From NCBI RefSeq assembly GCF_026341125.1, contig NZ_JAPEOR010000001.1, positions 372,001 through 436,000 of the forward strand: DNA of 64,000 nt, written 5' to 3'. The translations under genes and the position numbers were made by a program. Positions 24,785-34,136 of the stretch are shown here, piece by piece; the first letter of the stretch is position 1, and each line of letters begins with the position of its first letter. The notes under the pieces are model-generated. The model was given only the letters and a program-made list of their open reading frames with translations, made no database searches and had not been told where the DNA came from. Source of the DNA: Streptomyces sp. NBC_01142. Its GTDB lineage: Bacteria; Actinomycetota; Actinomycetes; Streptomycetales; Streptomycetaceae.

Positions 24785-25840
24785 GTGCAGGAACTCCACG
24801 ACACTCCCCTCGCCCCCCTGACCACCTTCCGCCTCGGCGGCCCCGCGACGCGCCTCGTCACGGCCACGACCGACGACGAGGTGATCGCCGCCGTGCGTGC
24901 GGCGGATGCCGCAGGTACCCCGCTGCTGATCATCGGCGGCGGCAGCAACCTGGTCATCGGGGACAAGGGCTTCGACGGCACCGCGCTGCGTATCGCCACC
25001 CGCGGCTTCCGCCTCGACGGCACGGAGCTCGAGCTGGCCGCGGGCGAGGTCTGGTCGGACGCCGTCGCCCGCACGGTCGAGGCCGGTCTGGCGGGCGTGG
25101 AGTGCCTCGCCGGCATCCCCGGCTCGGCCGGCGCGACCCCGATCCAGAACGTCGGCGCGTACGGCCAGGAGGTCTCCAGCACCATCACCGAGGTTGTCGC
25201 CTACGACCGCGCCACCTGCGAGACGGTCACCCTCTCCAACGCCGAGTGCGACTTCTCGTACCGCCACAGCCGCTTCAAGCAGCACCCCGACCGCTTCGTC
25301 GTGCTGCGCGTCCGCTTCGCACTCGAGGACGCCGGCGGCCTCTCGGCCCCGGTCAAGTACCCGGAGACGGCTCGCGCCCTCGGCTGCCTGGCCGGCGACC
25401 GGGTGGAGATCTCGGCCGCCCGCAGGGTCGTTCTCGAACTGCGTGCGCGCAAGGGCATGGTGCTGGACCCCGAGGACCACGACACCTGGTCCGCCGGGTC
25501 CTTCTTCACCAACCCGATCCTGACGCAGGAGGCGTACGACACCTTCCTCGCCCGGGTCCACGACCGCCTCGGTCCGCAGACCGAGCCGCCCGCCTTCCCG
25601 GCGGGCGACGGTCGCACCAAGACCTCGGCGGCCTGGCTGATCGACAAGGCCGGCTTCACCAAGGGATACGGCTCCGGCCCGGCCCGAATCTCCACCAAGC
25701 ACACGCTCGCGCTCACCAACCGCGGCGAGGCCACCACCGAGGATCTGCTGGCCCTCGCCCGGGAAGTCGTGGCCGGCGTGCGCGAGGCCTTCGGCGTGAC
25801 GCTGGTCAACGAGCCGGTGACGGTCGGCGTCAGCCTCTGA
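24785..25840 (+). CDS. murB: UDP-N-acetylenolpyruvoylglucosamine reductase
   Basis: Flavoenzyme that reduces UDP-GlcNAc-enolpyruvate to UDP-MurNAc in cytoplasmic peptidoglycan synthesis. FAD-binding PCMH features LTTFRLGGPA, LLIIGGGSNLVI and GIPGSAGATPIQNVGAYGQE are all present, followed by YRHSRFK, SAGSFFTNPIL with the catalytic serine, and a C-terminal NEP glutamate. 351 aa, type I without the type II deletions. No ribosome site precedes the GTG, consistent with a leaderless transcript. Conserved next to the secE-nusG region in Streptomyces. Confidence 0.95.
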   Translation: MQELHDTPLAPLTTFRLGGPATRLVTATTDDEVIAAVRAADAAGTPLLIIGGGSNLVIGDKGFDGTALRIATRGFRLDGTELELAAGEVWSDAVARTVEAGLAGVECLAGIPGSAGATPIQNVGAYGQEVSSTITEVVAYDRATCETVTLSNAECDFSYRHSRFKQHPDRFVVLRVRFALEDAGGLSAPVKYPETARALGCLAGDRVEISAARRVVLELRARKGMVLDPEDHDTWSAGSFFTNPILTQEAYDTFLARVHDRLGPQTEPPAFPAGDGRTKTSAAWLIDKAGFTKGYGSGPARISTKHTLALTNRGEATTEDLLALAREVVAGVREAFGVTLVNEPVTVGVSL

Positions 25841-25922
25841 GGGCACGGGAGTGCGCGCCTCGGGACGCGGGCGCCACTGCCTGTGTGCCGGCGCCACTCC
25901 CCGGTACACCGGCGCCGCTCCC

Positions 25923-26558
25923 TCAGTACGCCACTCCGACCGCCTGCTTCAGCGTCGCCGGGTCGTCGATCATCGCCAGCATTGCGTGCGCCACGTCCGC
26001 CCGCCCTATCTTCGACCCGCCGCGCGGGTTCGCGCCGACGGCTCTGCGGTAGACACCCGTCACCGGCACGTCGACCAGCCTCGGCGGCCGTACCGAGGTC
26101 CAGTCGGCCGCGCTGCTCCGAAGATCGTTCTCCATGATCCGCAGGTCGTCGTAGTGCTTGCGCAGGATCCGTGAGATCAGTGGCGTCCCGACGTATCGCA
26201 GGAAGAAGGTCTCGTTCTCCGGCACCGGGCCGACGGGTGCCGCGCTCACCGCGAGGAAGCGGCGCACGCCCTCCGCGTCCAGCGCACGCAGGATCACCCG
26301 CGTGAGGCCCGACGCGACGCCCACCTGCTTCGTGGTGCGCGGCCCGATCCCCGAGAGCACCGCGTCCCGGCCCGCCACGGCCGGTCGCAGCGCCTCCGGG
26401 TCGTCCAGCGCCGCCGTGCAGACCTCCAGGCCTCCGCCCGTTACCGTCAGCCGCGCCGGATCGCGAACCACCGCCGTGACCTGGTGCCCTGCCGCCAGTC
26501 CCTGCCGGACGATCTCCTGTCCGATACCGCCGGTCGCTCCGAAGACCGTGAGTCTCAT
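25923..26558 (-). CDS. NAD(P)-binding NmrA-like oxidoreductase
   Basis: 211-aa Rossmann-fold protein: MRLTVFGATGGIGQEIVRQGL with the GATGGIG nucleotide loop, then AVVRDPARL, DAVLSGIGPR, a FLAVSAAP strand and DWTSVRPPRLVD. Resembles small NmrA/YwnB-type SDRs. The ATG at 26558 has GGAG 10 nt upstream; a start at 26594 would read through the shared operator. Divergent from a TetR gene, which is probably its regulator. Substrate unknown. Confidence 0.82.
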   Translation of the reverse strand: MRLTVFGATGGIGQEIVRQGLAAGHQVTAVVRDPARLTVTGGGLEVCTAALDDPEALRPAVAGRDAVLSGIGPRTTKQVGVASGLTRVILRALDAEGVRRFLAVSAAPVGPVPENETFFLRYVGTPLISRILRKHYDDLRIMENDLRSSAADWTSVRPPRLVDVPVTGVYRRAVGANPRGGSKIGRADVAHAMLAMIDDPATLKQAVGVAY

Positions 26559-26589
26559 TGGCCGCATCTCCAAGGTGGGTAAGTATTCA

Positions 26590-26619
26590 CTCACCCTTAG
26601 GGTGAGCGGACACTCACCC
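26590..26619. promoter_or_regulatory. TetR operator in the divergent promoter
   Basis: CTCACCC-TTA-GGGTGAG (26590-26606) is a perfect 7-bp inverted repeat, with a further ACTCACCC half-site at 26612-26619. It lies between the divergent oxidoreductase and TetR genes, the usual position for control of both. Confidence 0.7.
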
Positions 26620-26644
26620 GCTCGTCAAGCCTGGCTGGAGACTC

Positions 26645-27259
26645 ATGCAGCAGAAGCCGACCCGCGTGCGCATCCTCGACGCCGCGCATGAGCTCATGCT
26701 CACCATCGGCCTCGCCCGTGCCACCACGAAGGAGATCGCCAGGGCGGCCGGCTGCTCGGAGGCGGCGCTGTACAAGTACTTCACGAGCAAGGAGGAGCTC
26801 TTTGTGGCCGTGCTGATGGAGCGGCTGCCCCGGCTCAACCCGGTGCTGGACAGGCTCGTCGCGCATCCCGCCGAGCGGAGTGTCGAGGAGAACCTCACCG
26901 AGATCGCCCGCGAGGCCGCGCTCTTCTACGCCCAGAGCTTCCCGATCGCGGCCTCGCTCTACGCCGAACCCAGGCTCAAGCAGCGCCACGATGCCGCCAT
27001 GCGCGAGCTGGGCAGAGGCCCGCACATGCCCATCCGGGGCCTCGACGCCTATCTGCGCGCCGAGCAGGACGCCGGCCGCATCCGGGCCGGTGCCGACACC
27101 TACGCGGCCGCCTCGCTGCTGCTGGGTGCCTGCGCCCAGCGGGCCTTCGCGTACGACATGACGGCGGACGGAATGCCTCCGCAGCCGCTCGACGCGTTCG
27201 TACGGGGAATCGTCCGCACGATCCTGCACGGAATCTCCGTGGCGACAGGTCCACGCTGA
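26645..27259 (+). CDS. TetR-family transcriptional regulator
   Basis: 204-aa repressor with N-terminal helix-turn-helix: RVRILDAAHELMLTIGLARATTKEIARAAGCSEAALYKYFTSKEELFVAVL. The C-terminal domain resembles TetR_C types with an AAASLLLGACAQRAFAYDM dimer helix. ATG 5 nt after a CTGGAG site. Its palindromic operator is in the 86-nt divergent gap shared with the NmrA-like gene, so the pair is likely one autoregulated unit. Confidence 0.87.
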   Translation: MQQKPTRVRILDAAHELMLTIGLARATTKEIARAAGCSEAALYKYFTSKEELFVAVLMERLPRLNPVLDRLVAHPAERSVEENLTEIAREAALFYAQSFPIAASLYAEPRLKQRHDAAMRELGRGPHMPIRGLDAYLRAEQDAGRIRAGADTYAAASLLLGACAQRAFAYDMTADGMPPQPLDAFVRGIVRTILHGISVATGPR

Positions 27260-27274
27260 ACATCACGCTGAGCC

Positions 27275-27290
27275 CGGGGGAGCACCCCCG
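27275..27290 (+). terminator. Short hairpin after the second TetR gene
   Basis: CGGGGG (27275-27280) and CCCCCG (27285-27290) with a 4-nt loop, then GAAAGGG. The remaining sequence to 27472 is Pro/Arg-type GC-rich DNA with CAGCC-rich direct repeats and no supported gene. Confidence 0.5.
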
Positions 27291-27472
27291 AAAGGGAATG
27301 GCGGCAAGCCCCCAGCAGCCCCGCCCGCACCAGCCCGCATCAGCCGTCTCCAGCCGTCTCGGCCGTCCCGGGCAGCGCCGCAAGCCGGTCCACGGCACCC
27401 CGCTCACCGTGCGGACCGCCGAGCAGCGCACCGACAGGCACGCCGCCGACGGGGAGAAGCGCCGCGCGCGCA

Positions 27473-28501
27473 TCAGGCCGCCGGGGCAGCCAGCCAGTCG
27501 TCGATCCCGGCCAGCAGTTTGATCCGCACGTTCTCGGGCGCCGCCGACCCGCGCACCGACTGGCGGGCCAGTTCCGCCAGTTCCGCGTCCGTGAAGTCGT
27601 GATGCCTGCGCGCCAGCTCGTACTGCGCCGCCAGCCGCGACCCGAAGAGAAGCGGGTCGTCCGCCCCCAGTGCCATCGGCACGCCCGCGTCGTACAGCGT
27701 CCGCAGTGGTACGTGCTCCGGCTTCTCGTACACGCCCAGCGCCACATTCGACGAGGGGCACACCTCGCACGTCACCCCGCGCTCGGCCAGCTTCCGCAGC
27801 AGGCGCGCGTCCTCCGCGGCCCGTACGCCGTGGCCGATCCGGGAGGCGCGCAGATCGTCCAGACAGTCCCGTACGGACGCGGGGCCGGTCAGCTCGCCGC
27901 CGTGGGGCGCCGCCAGCAGGCCGCCTTCCCTGGCGATCGCGAAGGCGCGGTCGAAGTCACGTGCCATGCCACGGCGTTCGTCGTTGGAGAGGCCGAAGCC
28001 GACGACCCCCCGGTCCGCGTACCGCACGGCGAGCCGGGCCAGGGTGCGGGCGTCCAGCGGGTGCTTCATACGGTTCGCCGCGACCAGTACCCGTATTCCG
28101 AGCCCGGTGTCCCGCGCGGCGCGGTCGACCGCGTCCAGGATGATCTCCAGCGCCGGGATCAGCCCGCCCAGCATGGGGGCGTACGACGTGGGGTCGACCT
28201 GGATCTCCAGCCAGCCCGAGCCGTCCCGCACATCCTCCTCGGCGGCCTCGTGCACCAGCCGCTGGATGTCCTCGGGGGAGCGCAGACAGGACCGCGCGAT
28301 GTCGTAGAGCCGCTGGAAACGGAACCAGCCGCGCTCGTCGGTCGCCCGTAGCTTGGGCGGTTCGCCGCTGGTCAGCGCGTCGGGCAGATGTACGCCGTAC
28401 TTGTCGGCGAGCTCGAGCAGGGTGGTGGGCCGCATCGACCCGGTGAAGTGCAGATGCAGATGGGCCTTCGGCAGCAGGCTGAGATCTCGGACGTGCTCCA
28501 T
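27473..28501 (-). CDS. add: Adenosine deaminase
   Basis: Zinc hydrolase converting adenosine to inosine in purine salvage. Residues include the zinc HLH pair in KAHLHLHFTG, HGGE with zinc and catalytic residues, RIGHGVRA with the catalytic histidine, and ADDP in place of the more usual TDDP aspartate pair. About 342 aa with ATG at 28501; a GTG six codons earlier (28519) is possible. Streptomyces carry several add paralogues; this one lies beside aspC. Confidence 0.88.
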   Translation of the reverse strand: MEHVRDLSLLPKAHLHLHFTGSMRPTTLLELADKYGVHLPDALTSGEPPKLRATDERGWFRFQRLYDIARSCLRSPEDIQRLVHEAAEEDVRDGSGWLEIQVDPTSYAPMLGGLIPALEIILDAVDRAARDTGLGIRVLVAANRMKHPLDARTLARLAVRYADRGVVGFGLSNDERRGMARDFDRAFAIAREGGLLAAPHGGELTGPASVRDCLDDLRASRIGHGVRAAEDARLLRKLAERGVTCEVCPSSNVALGVYEKPEHVPLRTLYDAGVPMALGADDPLLFGSRLAAQYELARRHHDFTDAELAELARQSVRGSAAPENVRIKLLAGIDDWLAAPAA

Positions 28502-28605
28502 TGCAGGATCCTGCCGCACCCGCCCGCCGTACGGCAGCCCCTTTCCCCGATCGGGTCCTTGCCCGAACGAAGAAACGGGAACCGGGAACGGGTTAACAGG
28601 AACGG

Positions 28606-28639
28606 CAACGGGCCCCCGGCCGGAGCAGGGAGCCCGTTG
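28606..28639 (-). terminator. Terminator between aspC and add
   Basis: CAACGGGC (28606-28613) pairs with GCCCGTTG (28632-28639). It lies downstream of the minus-strand aminotransferase and upstream of add. Confidence 0.55.
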
Positions 28640-28663
28640 TCAGGCAACTCACATCGAGCAGAC

Positions 28664-29890
28664 TCAGTCGCGGGCCTCGGCCAGCAGCTTCTGCAGCCGC
28701 GACACACCCTCGACCAGGTCCTCGTCGCCCAGTGCGTACGACAGCCGCAGATAGCCCGGCGTACCGAAGGCCTCGCCCGGCACGACGGCCACCTCGGCCT
28801 CCTCCAGGATCAGCGCCGCCAGCTCCACCGAAGTGGCCGGACGCTTGCCGCGGATCTCCTTGCCCAGCAGCGCCTTCACCGAGGGGTACGCGTAGAACGC
28901 GCCCTCCGGCTCCGGGCACAGCACGCCGTCGATCTCGTTGAGCATCCGCACGATCGTCTGGCGGCGGCGGTCGAAGGCGGTACGCATTTCGGCGACCGCG
29001 TCCAGGTTCCCGGACACCGCGGCCAGCGCCGCGATCTGCGCGACGTTGGAGACGTTCGACGTGGCGTGCGACTGGAGGTTGGTCGCGGCCTTCACCACAT
29101 CCTTCGGGCCGACGATCCACCCCACACGCCAGCCGGTCATCGCATAGGTCTTGGCCACACCGTTGACCACGATGCACTTGTCACGCAGCTCGGGGACGAG
29201 GGCCGGCAGCGAGGTGAACTTCGCGTCGCCGTAGACGAGGTGCTCGTAGATCTCGTCGGTCAGCACCCACAGCCCGTGCTCGAGGGCCCAGCGGCCGATC
29301 GCCTCGGCGTCCGCCTCGCTGTACACCGCACCCGTCGGGTTCGAGGGGGAGACGAAGAGGACGACCTTCGTACGCTCCGTGCGCGCCGCCTCCAGCTGCT
29401 CCACGGAGACGCGGTAGCCGGTGGTCTCGTCGGCGACGACCTCGACCGGGACACCGCCCGCGAGCCGGATCGACTCGGGGTAGGTCGTCCAGTACGGCGC
29501 CGGGACGATGACCTCGTCGCCCGGATCGAGGATCGCGGCGAACGCCTCGTAGATCGCCTGCTTGCCGCCGTTGGTCACCAGGATCTGGGAGGTCTCGACC
29601 TCGTACCCGGAGTCGCGCAGCGTCTTGGCGGCGATGGCGGCCTTGAGCTCGGGGAGCCCGCCGGCCGGGGTGTAGCGGTGGTACTTCGGGTTGCGGCAGG
29701 CCTCGATCGCGGCCTCCACGATGTAGTCGGGAGTCGGGAAGTCCGGCTCACCCGCGCCGAAGCCGATCACCGGACGCCCGGCGGCCTTGAGGGCTTTGGC
29801 CTTGGCGTCGACGGCGAGGGTCGCGGACTCGGAGATCGCGCCGATGCGGGCGGAGACCCGGCGCTCGGTGGGAGAGGTTGCAGCGCTCAT
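28664..29890 (-). CDS. aspC: Pyridoxal-phosphate aspartate aminotransferase (class I)
   Basis: 408-aa fold-type I aminotransferase moving the amino group between aspartate (or prephenate) and 2-oxoglutarate. Seen: PDFPTPDYI and [15 protein letters not shown] at the N-terminus, [18 protein letters not shown] with the PLP aspartate and tyrosine, the PLP lysine in [14 protein letters not shown], and the C-terminal substrate arginine in YLRLSYA. The ATG at 29890 fits the family ([20 protein letters not shown]); the frame extends upstream to 30010 without a ribosome site. Conserved beside tRNA-Trp-secE in Streptomyces. Confidence 0.93.
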   Translation of the reverse strand: MSAATSPTERRVSARIGAISESATLAVDAKAKALKAAGRPVIGFGAGEPDFPTPDYIVEAAIEACRNPKYHRYTPAGGLPELKAAIAAKTLRDSGYEVETSQILVTNGGKQAIYEAFAAILDPGDEVIVPAPYWTTYPESIRLAGGVPVEVVADETTGYRVSVEQLEAARTERTKVVLFVSPSNPTGAVYSEADAEAIGRWALEHGLWVLTDEIYEHLVYGDAKFTSLPALVPELRDKCIVVNGVAKTYAMTGWRVGWIVGPKDVVKAATNLQSHATSNVSNVAQIAALAAVSGNLDAVAEMRTAFDRRRQTIVRMLNEIDGVLCPEPEGAFYAYPSVKALLGKEIRGKRPATSVELAALILEEAEVAVVPGEAFGTPGYLRLSYALGDEDLVEGVSRLQKLLAEARD

Positions 29891-30094
29891 ACGGCCCATC
29901 GTCCCAGACGGCATCGGACACCGGCACACAGGTTTCGAAGGGCGGACAAGAACGGTCATGAGCGGTCCGCGGGGCTTTCTGTTCGACGTTGGGCCCCTGA
30001 CCACGTACACTCACTCGTCGTTGGCCCTCACCAGCCACGTCCACCCCGCACACTCCGTGCACCCGGGCGGATGCGGTAGGTTGGGGAACCACAA

Positions 30095-30167
30095 AGGGTC
30101 GTAGCTCAATTGGTAGAGCACTGGTCTCCAAAACCAGCGGTTGGGGGTTCAAGTCCCTCCGGCCCTG
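30095..30167 (+). tRNA. tRNA-Trp (anticodon CCA)
   Basis: 73-nt tRNA: AGGGTCG (30095-30101) pairs with CGGCCCT (30160-30166), discriminator G. Anticodon stem CTGGT/ACCAG with CCA at 30128-30130. No encoded CCA end. A -10-like TAGGTT at 30077-30082 lies just upstream. The order tRNA-Trp-secE-nusG-rplK-rplA is widely conserved in bacteria. Confidence 0.96.
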
Positions 30168-30272
30168 CTACACAATCCTTCGCCAGGATGTGTGCGCATG
30201 TACGTAGTTCATTGCATCGCCGTGCGGCTCCACCGGGCGCGGCACGGCCGACCCGGAATCAGGTGAGAGATC

Positions 30273-30560
30273 GTGACGGACGCCGTGGGCTCCATCGACA
30301 TGCCTGATGCCGATGACGAGGCGCCGGACTCGAAGAAGAAGTCCCGCAAGGGCGGCAAGCGTGGAAAGAAGGGCCCCCTGGGCCGTCTCACGCTCTTCTA
30401 CCGGCAGATTGTCGCCGAGCTGCGCAAGGTGGTTTGGCCCACTCGCAGCCAGCTGACCACGTACACCACCGTGGTGATTGTCTTCGTTGTCATCATGATC
30501 GGCCTTGTGACCGTGGTTGACTATGGCTTCCAGGAAGCAGTCAAGTACGTCTTCGGCTGA
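30273..30560 (+). CDS. secE: Preprotein translocase subunit SecE
   Basis: Essential SecYEG clamp subunit. 95 aa: a Lys-rich N-terminal extension ([14 protein letters not shown]), then the conserved amphipathic [23 protein letters not shown] and one transmembrane helix. GTG start with GTGAGAGA upstream. Followed by a hairpin and nusG. Confidence 0.95.
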   Translation: MTDAVGSIDMPDADDEAPDSKKKSRKGGKRGKKGPLGRLTLFYRQIVAELRKVVWPTRSQLTTYTTVVIVFVVIMIGLVTVVDYGFQEAVKYVFG

Positions 30561-30568
30561 TCCGCGGA

Positions 30569-30588
30569 GGGCGCCTGACCGGGCGCCC
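30569..30588 (+). terminator. Hairpin between secE and nusG
   Basis: GGGCGCC (30569-30575), a 6-nt loop, and GGCGCCC (30582-30588) followed by CTTTC. Could act as an attenuator or processing site because nusG starts 46 nt later without an obvious promoter. Confidence 0.55.
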
Positions 30589-30634
30589 CTTTCGCATGTT
30601 CCACCCCATCTGTATCCAGGAAGAAGCAGCCACC

Positions 30635-31594
30635 GTGTCTGACCCGAACCTGAACGAGGCCGTTGAGCCCGGCGAGAGCGTCGAGTCCGTTGAGGACGAG
30701 CTCGACATCGTTGAGGCGGCGGACGCTGTGGAGCCGGACCAGGCGGAAGCTGCCGACGCCGCCGCGGGCCGGCCGGCCGAAGAGGCCGCGATGCACGTCG
30801 AGGGCGAGGCGACCGCGGTCGCCGAGGTCATCGAGGACGAGGCCGACACGGCCGACCTCGAGGAGGCCGAAGAGGCCGCCGACGACGAGATCGAGCAGGC
30901 CGAAGAGATCGAGCAGGCCGAAGAGGCCGCCGAGATCGAGCTGGACGACGACCAGTCGGCCGAGCCCGAGGCCCCGGCCGACCCGGTCGCCGCCCTCCGT
31001 GACGAGCTCCGCGGTCTGCCCGGCGAGTGGTACGTCATCCACACGTACGCCGGCTACGAGAAGCGCGTGAAGGCCAACCTGGAGCAGCGCGCCGTCTCGC
31101 TGAACGTCGAGGACTTCATCTACCAGGCCGAAGTGCCCGAGGAAGAGATCGTCCAGATCAAGAACGGCGAGCGCAAGAACGTCCGCCAGAACAAGCTCCC
31201 CGGCTACGTCCTGGTCCGTATGGACCTGACGAACGAGTCCTGGGGCGTCGTCCGCAACACCCCCGGCGTCACCGGCTTCGTGGGCAACGCCTACGACCCG
31301 TACCCGCTGACTCTGGACGAGATCGTCAAGATGCTCGCCCCGGAGGCCGAGGAGAAGGCCGCCCGCGAGGCCGCCGAGGCCGAGGGCAAGCCGGCTCCGG
31401 CCCGCAAGGTCGAGGTCCAGGTGCTGGACTTCGAGGTCGGCGACTCGGTCACCGTCACCGACGGCCCGTTCGCGACGCTGCAGGCCACGATCAACGAGAT
31501 CAACGCCGACTCGAAGAAGGTCAAGGGCCTCGTCGAGATCTTCGGCCGCGAGACCCCGGTCGAGCTCAGCTTCGACCAGATCCAGAAGAACTAG
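30635..31594 (+). CDS. nusG: Transcription termination/antitermination factor NusG
   Basis: RNA polymerase-associated factor. The NGN domain begins near residue 128 ([20 protein letters not shown]) with [13 protein letters not shown], and the C-terminal KOW domain shows [21 protein letters not shown]. An acidic Glu/Ala/Asp-rich N-terminal extension of ~125 residues makes the protein 319 aa, a known feature of actinobacterial NusG. The GTG at 30635 ([10 protein letters not shown]) has AGGAAG upstream; an ATG at 30596 lies next to the preceding hairpin. Confidence 0.95.
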   Translation: MSDPNLNEAVEPGESVESVEDELDIVEAADAVEPDQAEAADAAAGRPAEEAAMHVEGEATAVAEVIEDEADTADLEEAEEAADDEIEQAEEIEQAEEAAEIELDDDQSAEPEAPADPVAALRDELRGLPGEWYVIHTYAGYEKRVKANLEQRAVSLNVEDFIYQAEVPEEEIVQIKNGERKNVRQNKLPGYVLVRMDLTNESWGVVRNTPGVTGFVGNAYDPYPLTLDEIVKMLAPEAEEKAAREAAEAEGKPAPARKVEVQVLDFEVGDSVTVTDGPFATLQATINEINADSKKVKGLVEIFGRETPVELSFDQIQKN

Positions 31595-31615
31595 TTCGCT
31601 CTGGAACATACGCCT

Positions 31616-31665
31616 CCGAACAGGTCAGAACGGCTCTCGCAGCCGCTCTGACCTGCTCGGTTTTT
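31616..31665 (+). terminator. Intrinsic terminator after nusG
   Basis: CAGGTCAGAACGGCT (from 31621) pairs with AGCCGCTCTGACCTG (ending 31655) apart from one A-C mismatch, loop CTCGC, followed after CTCGG by TTTTT. A textbook T-tailed terminator, uncommon in Streptomyces; the rplK promoter region follows directly. Confidence 0.85.
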
Positions 31666-31727
31666 GGCCGCGCAGCTATACCCGTTATCGTTGTGCGGTA
31701 TGCCTCCATCCGGATGACTGGATGGAG
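31664..31727 (+). promoter_or_regulatory. rplK-rplA promoter and candidate L1-responsive leader hairpin
   Basis: TTGGCC (31664-31669) and TATCGT (31686-31691) with a 16-nt spacer are a plausible promoter overlapping the terminator T-run. The leader then folds CTCCATCC (31704-31711) with GGATGGAG (31720-31727). In other bacteria L1 represses rplK-rplA by binding a leader hairpin that mimics 23S rRNA. Assigning that role here is inference from position. Confidence 0.5.
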
Positions 31728-31761
31728 TGCTGAAAACTCTCACTAGGACCCGGAGAGAGCA

Positions 31762-32196
31762 ATGCCTCCCAAGAAGAAGAAGGTCACGGGGCTTATCAAG
31801 CTCCAGATCCAGGCCGGCGCGGCCAACCCGGCTCCGCCGGTCGGCCCCGCGCTGGGCCAGCACGGCGTCAACATCATGGAGTTCTGCAAGGCCTACAACG
31901 CCGCGACCGAGTCGCAGCGTGGCATGGTCGTGCCGGTGGAGATCACGGTCTACGACGACCGTTCCTTCACCTTCATCACCAAGACTCCGCCGGCCGCCAA
32001 GCTGATCCTCAAGGCCGCGGGTGTGGACAAGGGCTCCGGCGAGCCGCACAAGACCAAGGTTGCCAAGCTCACCGGCGCCCAGGTCCGCGAGATCGCCACG
32101 GTCAAGATGCCCGACCTGAACGCCAACGACCTGGACGCCGCGTCGAAGATCATCGCCGGTACCGCCCGTTCGATGGGCATCACGGTCGAGGGCTGA
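31762..32196 (+). CDS. rplK: 50S ribosomal protein L11
   Basis: 144-aa protein of the GTPase-associated centre, binding 23S rRNA near the thiostrepton site. Begins [41 protein letters not shown] with the conserved proline-rich segment that thiostrepton contacts, and ends with the RNA-binding domain [17 protein letters not shown] preceded by GGAGAGAGC. Confidence 0.97.
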
Positions 32197-32277
32197 TCAG
32201 CCCCCAGTGACCTCAGTGGTAGGACCAAGCGCTGGTCCGCACCACGACTCCACACCTGAAACCACACAGGAGCAGAA

Positions 32278-33000
32278 GTGAAGCGCAGCAAGTCTCTCCG
32301 CGCTGCGGACGCCAAGATCGACGCGGGCAAGCTGTACGCCCCGCTCGAGGCCGTTCGTGTCGCCAAGGACACCACGTCCACCAAGTTCGACGGCACCGTC
32401 GAGGTTGCCATGCGTCTGGGCGTCGACCCGCGCAAGGCCGACCAGATGGTCCGTGGCACCGTCAACCTTCCGCACGGCACCGGCAAGACCGCCCGGGTCC
32501 TGGTCTTCGCGACCGGTGACCGTGCTGCGGCCGCGGAAGCCGCGGGCGCCGACATCGTCGGCTCCGACGAACTGATCGACGAGGTTGCGAAGGGCCGTCT
32601 GGACTTCGACGCCGTCGTCGCCACCCCGGACCTCATGGGCAAGGTCGGCCGCCTCGGCCGCGTCCTCGGCCCGCGTGGTCTGATGCCGAACCCGAAGACC
32701 GGCACCGTCACCCCCGATGTCGTCAAGGCTGTGAACGACATCAAGGGCGGCAAGATCGAGTTCCGCGTCGACAAGCACTCGAACCTGCACTTCATCATCG
32801 GCAAGGTCTCCTTCGACGAGACGAAGCTGGTCGAGAACTACGCCGCGGCGCTGGAGGAGATCCTCCGTCTGAAGCCGTCCGCCGCGAAGGGCCGCTACAT
32901 CAAGAAGGCGACCCTGACCACGACGATGGGCCCCGGCATCCCGCTGGACTCCAACCGCACCCGCAACCTCCTCGTCGAGGAGGACCCGGCCGCCGTCTGA
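32278..33000 (+). CDS. rplA: 50S ribosomal protein L1
   Basis: 240-aa L1-stalk protein and usual autoregulator of rplK-rplA. GTG start after CAGGAGCAG. Signatures [24 protein letters not shown] and [15 protein letters not shown] are present. Terminates at a strong hairpin. Confidence 0.97.
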   Translation: MKRSKSLRAADAKIDAGKLYAPLEAVRVAKDTTSTKFDGTVEVAMRLGVDPRKADQMVRGTVNLPHGTGKTARVLVFATGDRAAAAEAAGADIVGSDELIDEVAKGRLDFDAVVATPDLMGKVGRLGRVLGPRGLMPNPKTGTVTPDVVKAVNDIKGGKIEFRVDKHSNLHFIIGKVSFDETKLVENYAAALEEILRLKPSAAKGRYIKKATLTTTMGPGIPLDSNRTRNLLVEEDPAAV

Positions 33001-33031
33001 ATCTGACGGCAGTCGCGGGTCTCGCGTACTG

Positions 33032-33076
33032 AAGCCGGCCCCCGCACCTCTCACGAGGCGCGGGGGCCGGCTTTTT
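33032..33076 (+). terminator. Intrinsic terminator after rplA
   Basis: AAGCCGGCCCCCGC (33032-33045) pairs perfectly with GCGGGGGCCGGCTT (33059-33072) and continues into TTTT. Strong Rho-independent terminator. Confidence 0.92.
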
Positions 33077-33142
33077 TCACTGCCGCGCTGTCGTACGTGT
33101 GCGCTACGGTTCAAGAGTTCGCAATAAAACAAGGGGTGGGGC

Positions 33143-34078
33143 ATGACCATGTCGGCATGGAGGCGCGTGGGCGTCTCGCTGACGGCTGTGGCCGTCGTAG
33201 CAGGGATCGCAGGCTGTCAGGGCGGCAACGGGGAGAAGAAGGCCGCGGCGGCGCCGGAGAAGCCCAGGACGCAGTCGCGGGATGCGGTGACGCAGGTCCT
33301 CACGGCGGCGTACAAGAAGACCGAGGCCGCGAAGTCGGCCAAGGTCCGCATGACGATGAAGATGCCGGCCACCATGCAGGGCGGCGGCGATATGGAGATG
33401 TCCGGAGTCATGGGGTGGGACCCCACGATGATGGACATGACCATGAAGGGCTCCGCCTTCGAGACCGGCCCCGGTGCCCCGGAGCAGATCCGCATGGTGT
33501 GGCTCAACGACGTCATGTACATGGACATGGGCGCCAAGATGTCCAAGGAGATGGACGGCAAGCGCTGGATGAAGCTCGACCTTGGTGCCGCGGCCGAGAT
33601 GTCGGGGGACAAGGCGCTGCAGAAGCAGATGACCGGTGGCCTGGAGAGCATGAACCAGGACCCGGCCCAGCAGCTCGCGCTGCTCCTCGAGTCGCCGAAC
33701 CTCAAGCACGTCGGCGCGGAGAAGATCGACGGAGCCGAGGCCCAGCACTACAGCGGCACGCTCACGCTCGAGGAGATGGTGGCCGCGAACAAGTCGTTCA
33801 AGACGCTCGGCGAGAAGCAGCGCAAGGACCTCATCGCCAACATGAAGAAGTCCGGCATCAAGGGGTACGACACCGAGGTCTGGGTCAACGAGGACAACTA
33901 CCCGGTGAAGATGGACGTCGCGTTCGACAGCCCCGAGGGCAAGGTCGAGATGACCGCGAACTACTCCGACTACGGCGCCAAGGCCTCGGTGAAGACTCCG
34001 CCGGCGGGCGAGACCTTCGACATGATGGAGATGCTCAAGGAGCTCAGCAAGGGTCTGGAAACGGCCGGCAAGGCCTGA
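33143..34078 (+). CDS. LppX/LprAFG-like surface lipoprotein
   Basis: 311-aa secreted lipoprotein. The signal peptide ends in the lipobox GIAG-C with C25 as the lipidated residue; a Gly/Asn/Lys linker follows. The mature part is Met- and Lys-rich, with the two-layer beta pattern of LppX/LprG proteins (YKKTEAAKSAKVRMTM, AQHYSGTLTLEEM, YDTEVWVNEDNYPVKMDV). In mycobacteria such proteins carry lipids; the ligand here is unknown. It interrupts the usual rplA-rplJ neighbourhood. Confidence 0.82.
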   Translation: MTMSAWRRVGVSLTAVAVVAGIAGCQGGNGEKKAAAAPEKPRTQSRDAVTQVLTAAYKKTEAAKSAKVRMTMKMPATMQGGGDMEMSGVMGWDPTMMDMTMKGSAFETGPGAPEQIRMVWLNDVMYMDMGAKMSKEMDGKRWMKLDLGAAAEMSGDKALQKQMTGGLESMNQDPAQQLALLLESPNLKHVGAEKIDGAEAQHYSGTLTLEEMVAANKSFKTLGEKQRKDLIANMKKSGIKGYDTEVWVNEDNYPVKMDVAFDSPEGKVEMTANYSDYGAKASVKTPPAGETFDMMEMLKELSKGLETAGKA

Positions 34079-34101
34079 CGAGATCCCCTGGACGGCCCGA
34101 T

Positions 34102-34130
34102 TTGCCTGACCGGTGCCGTTCACGTACTCT
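34102..34130 (+). promoter_or_regulatory. rplJ-rplL promoter
   Basis: TTGCCT (34102-34107), 17-nt spacer, TACTCT (34125-34130). Good vegetative promoter, start expected near 34137, giving a ~210-nt leader. Confidence 0.75.
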
Positions 34131-34136
34131 TCCCCA

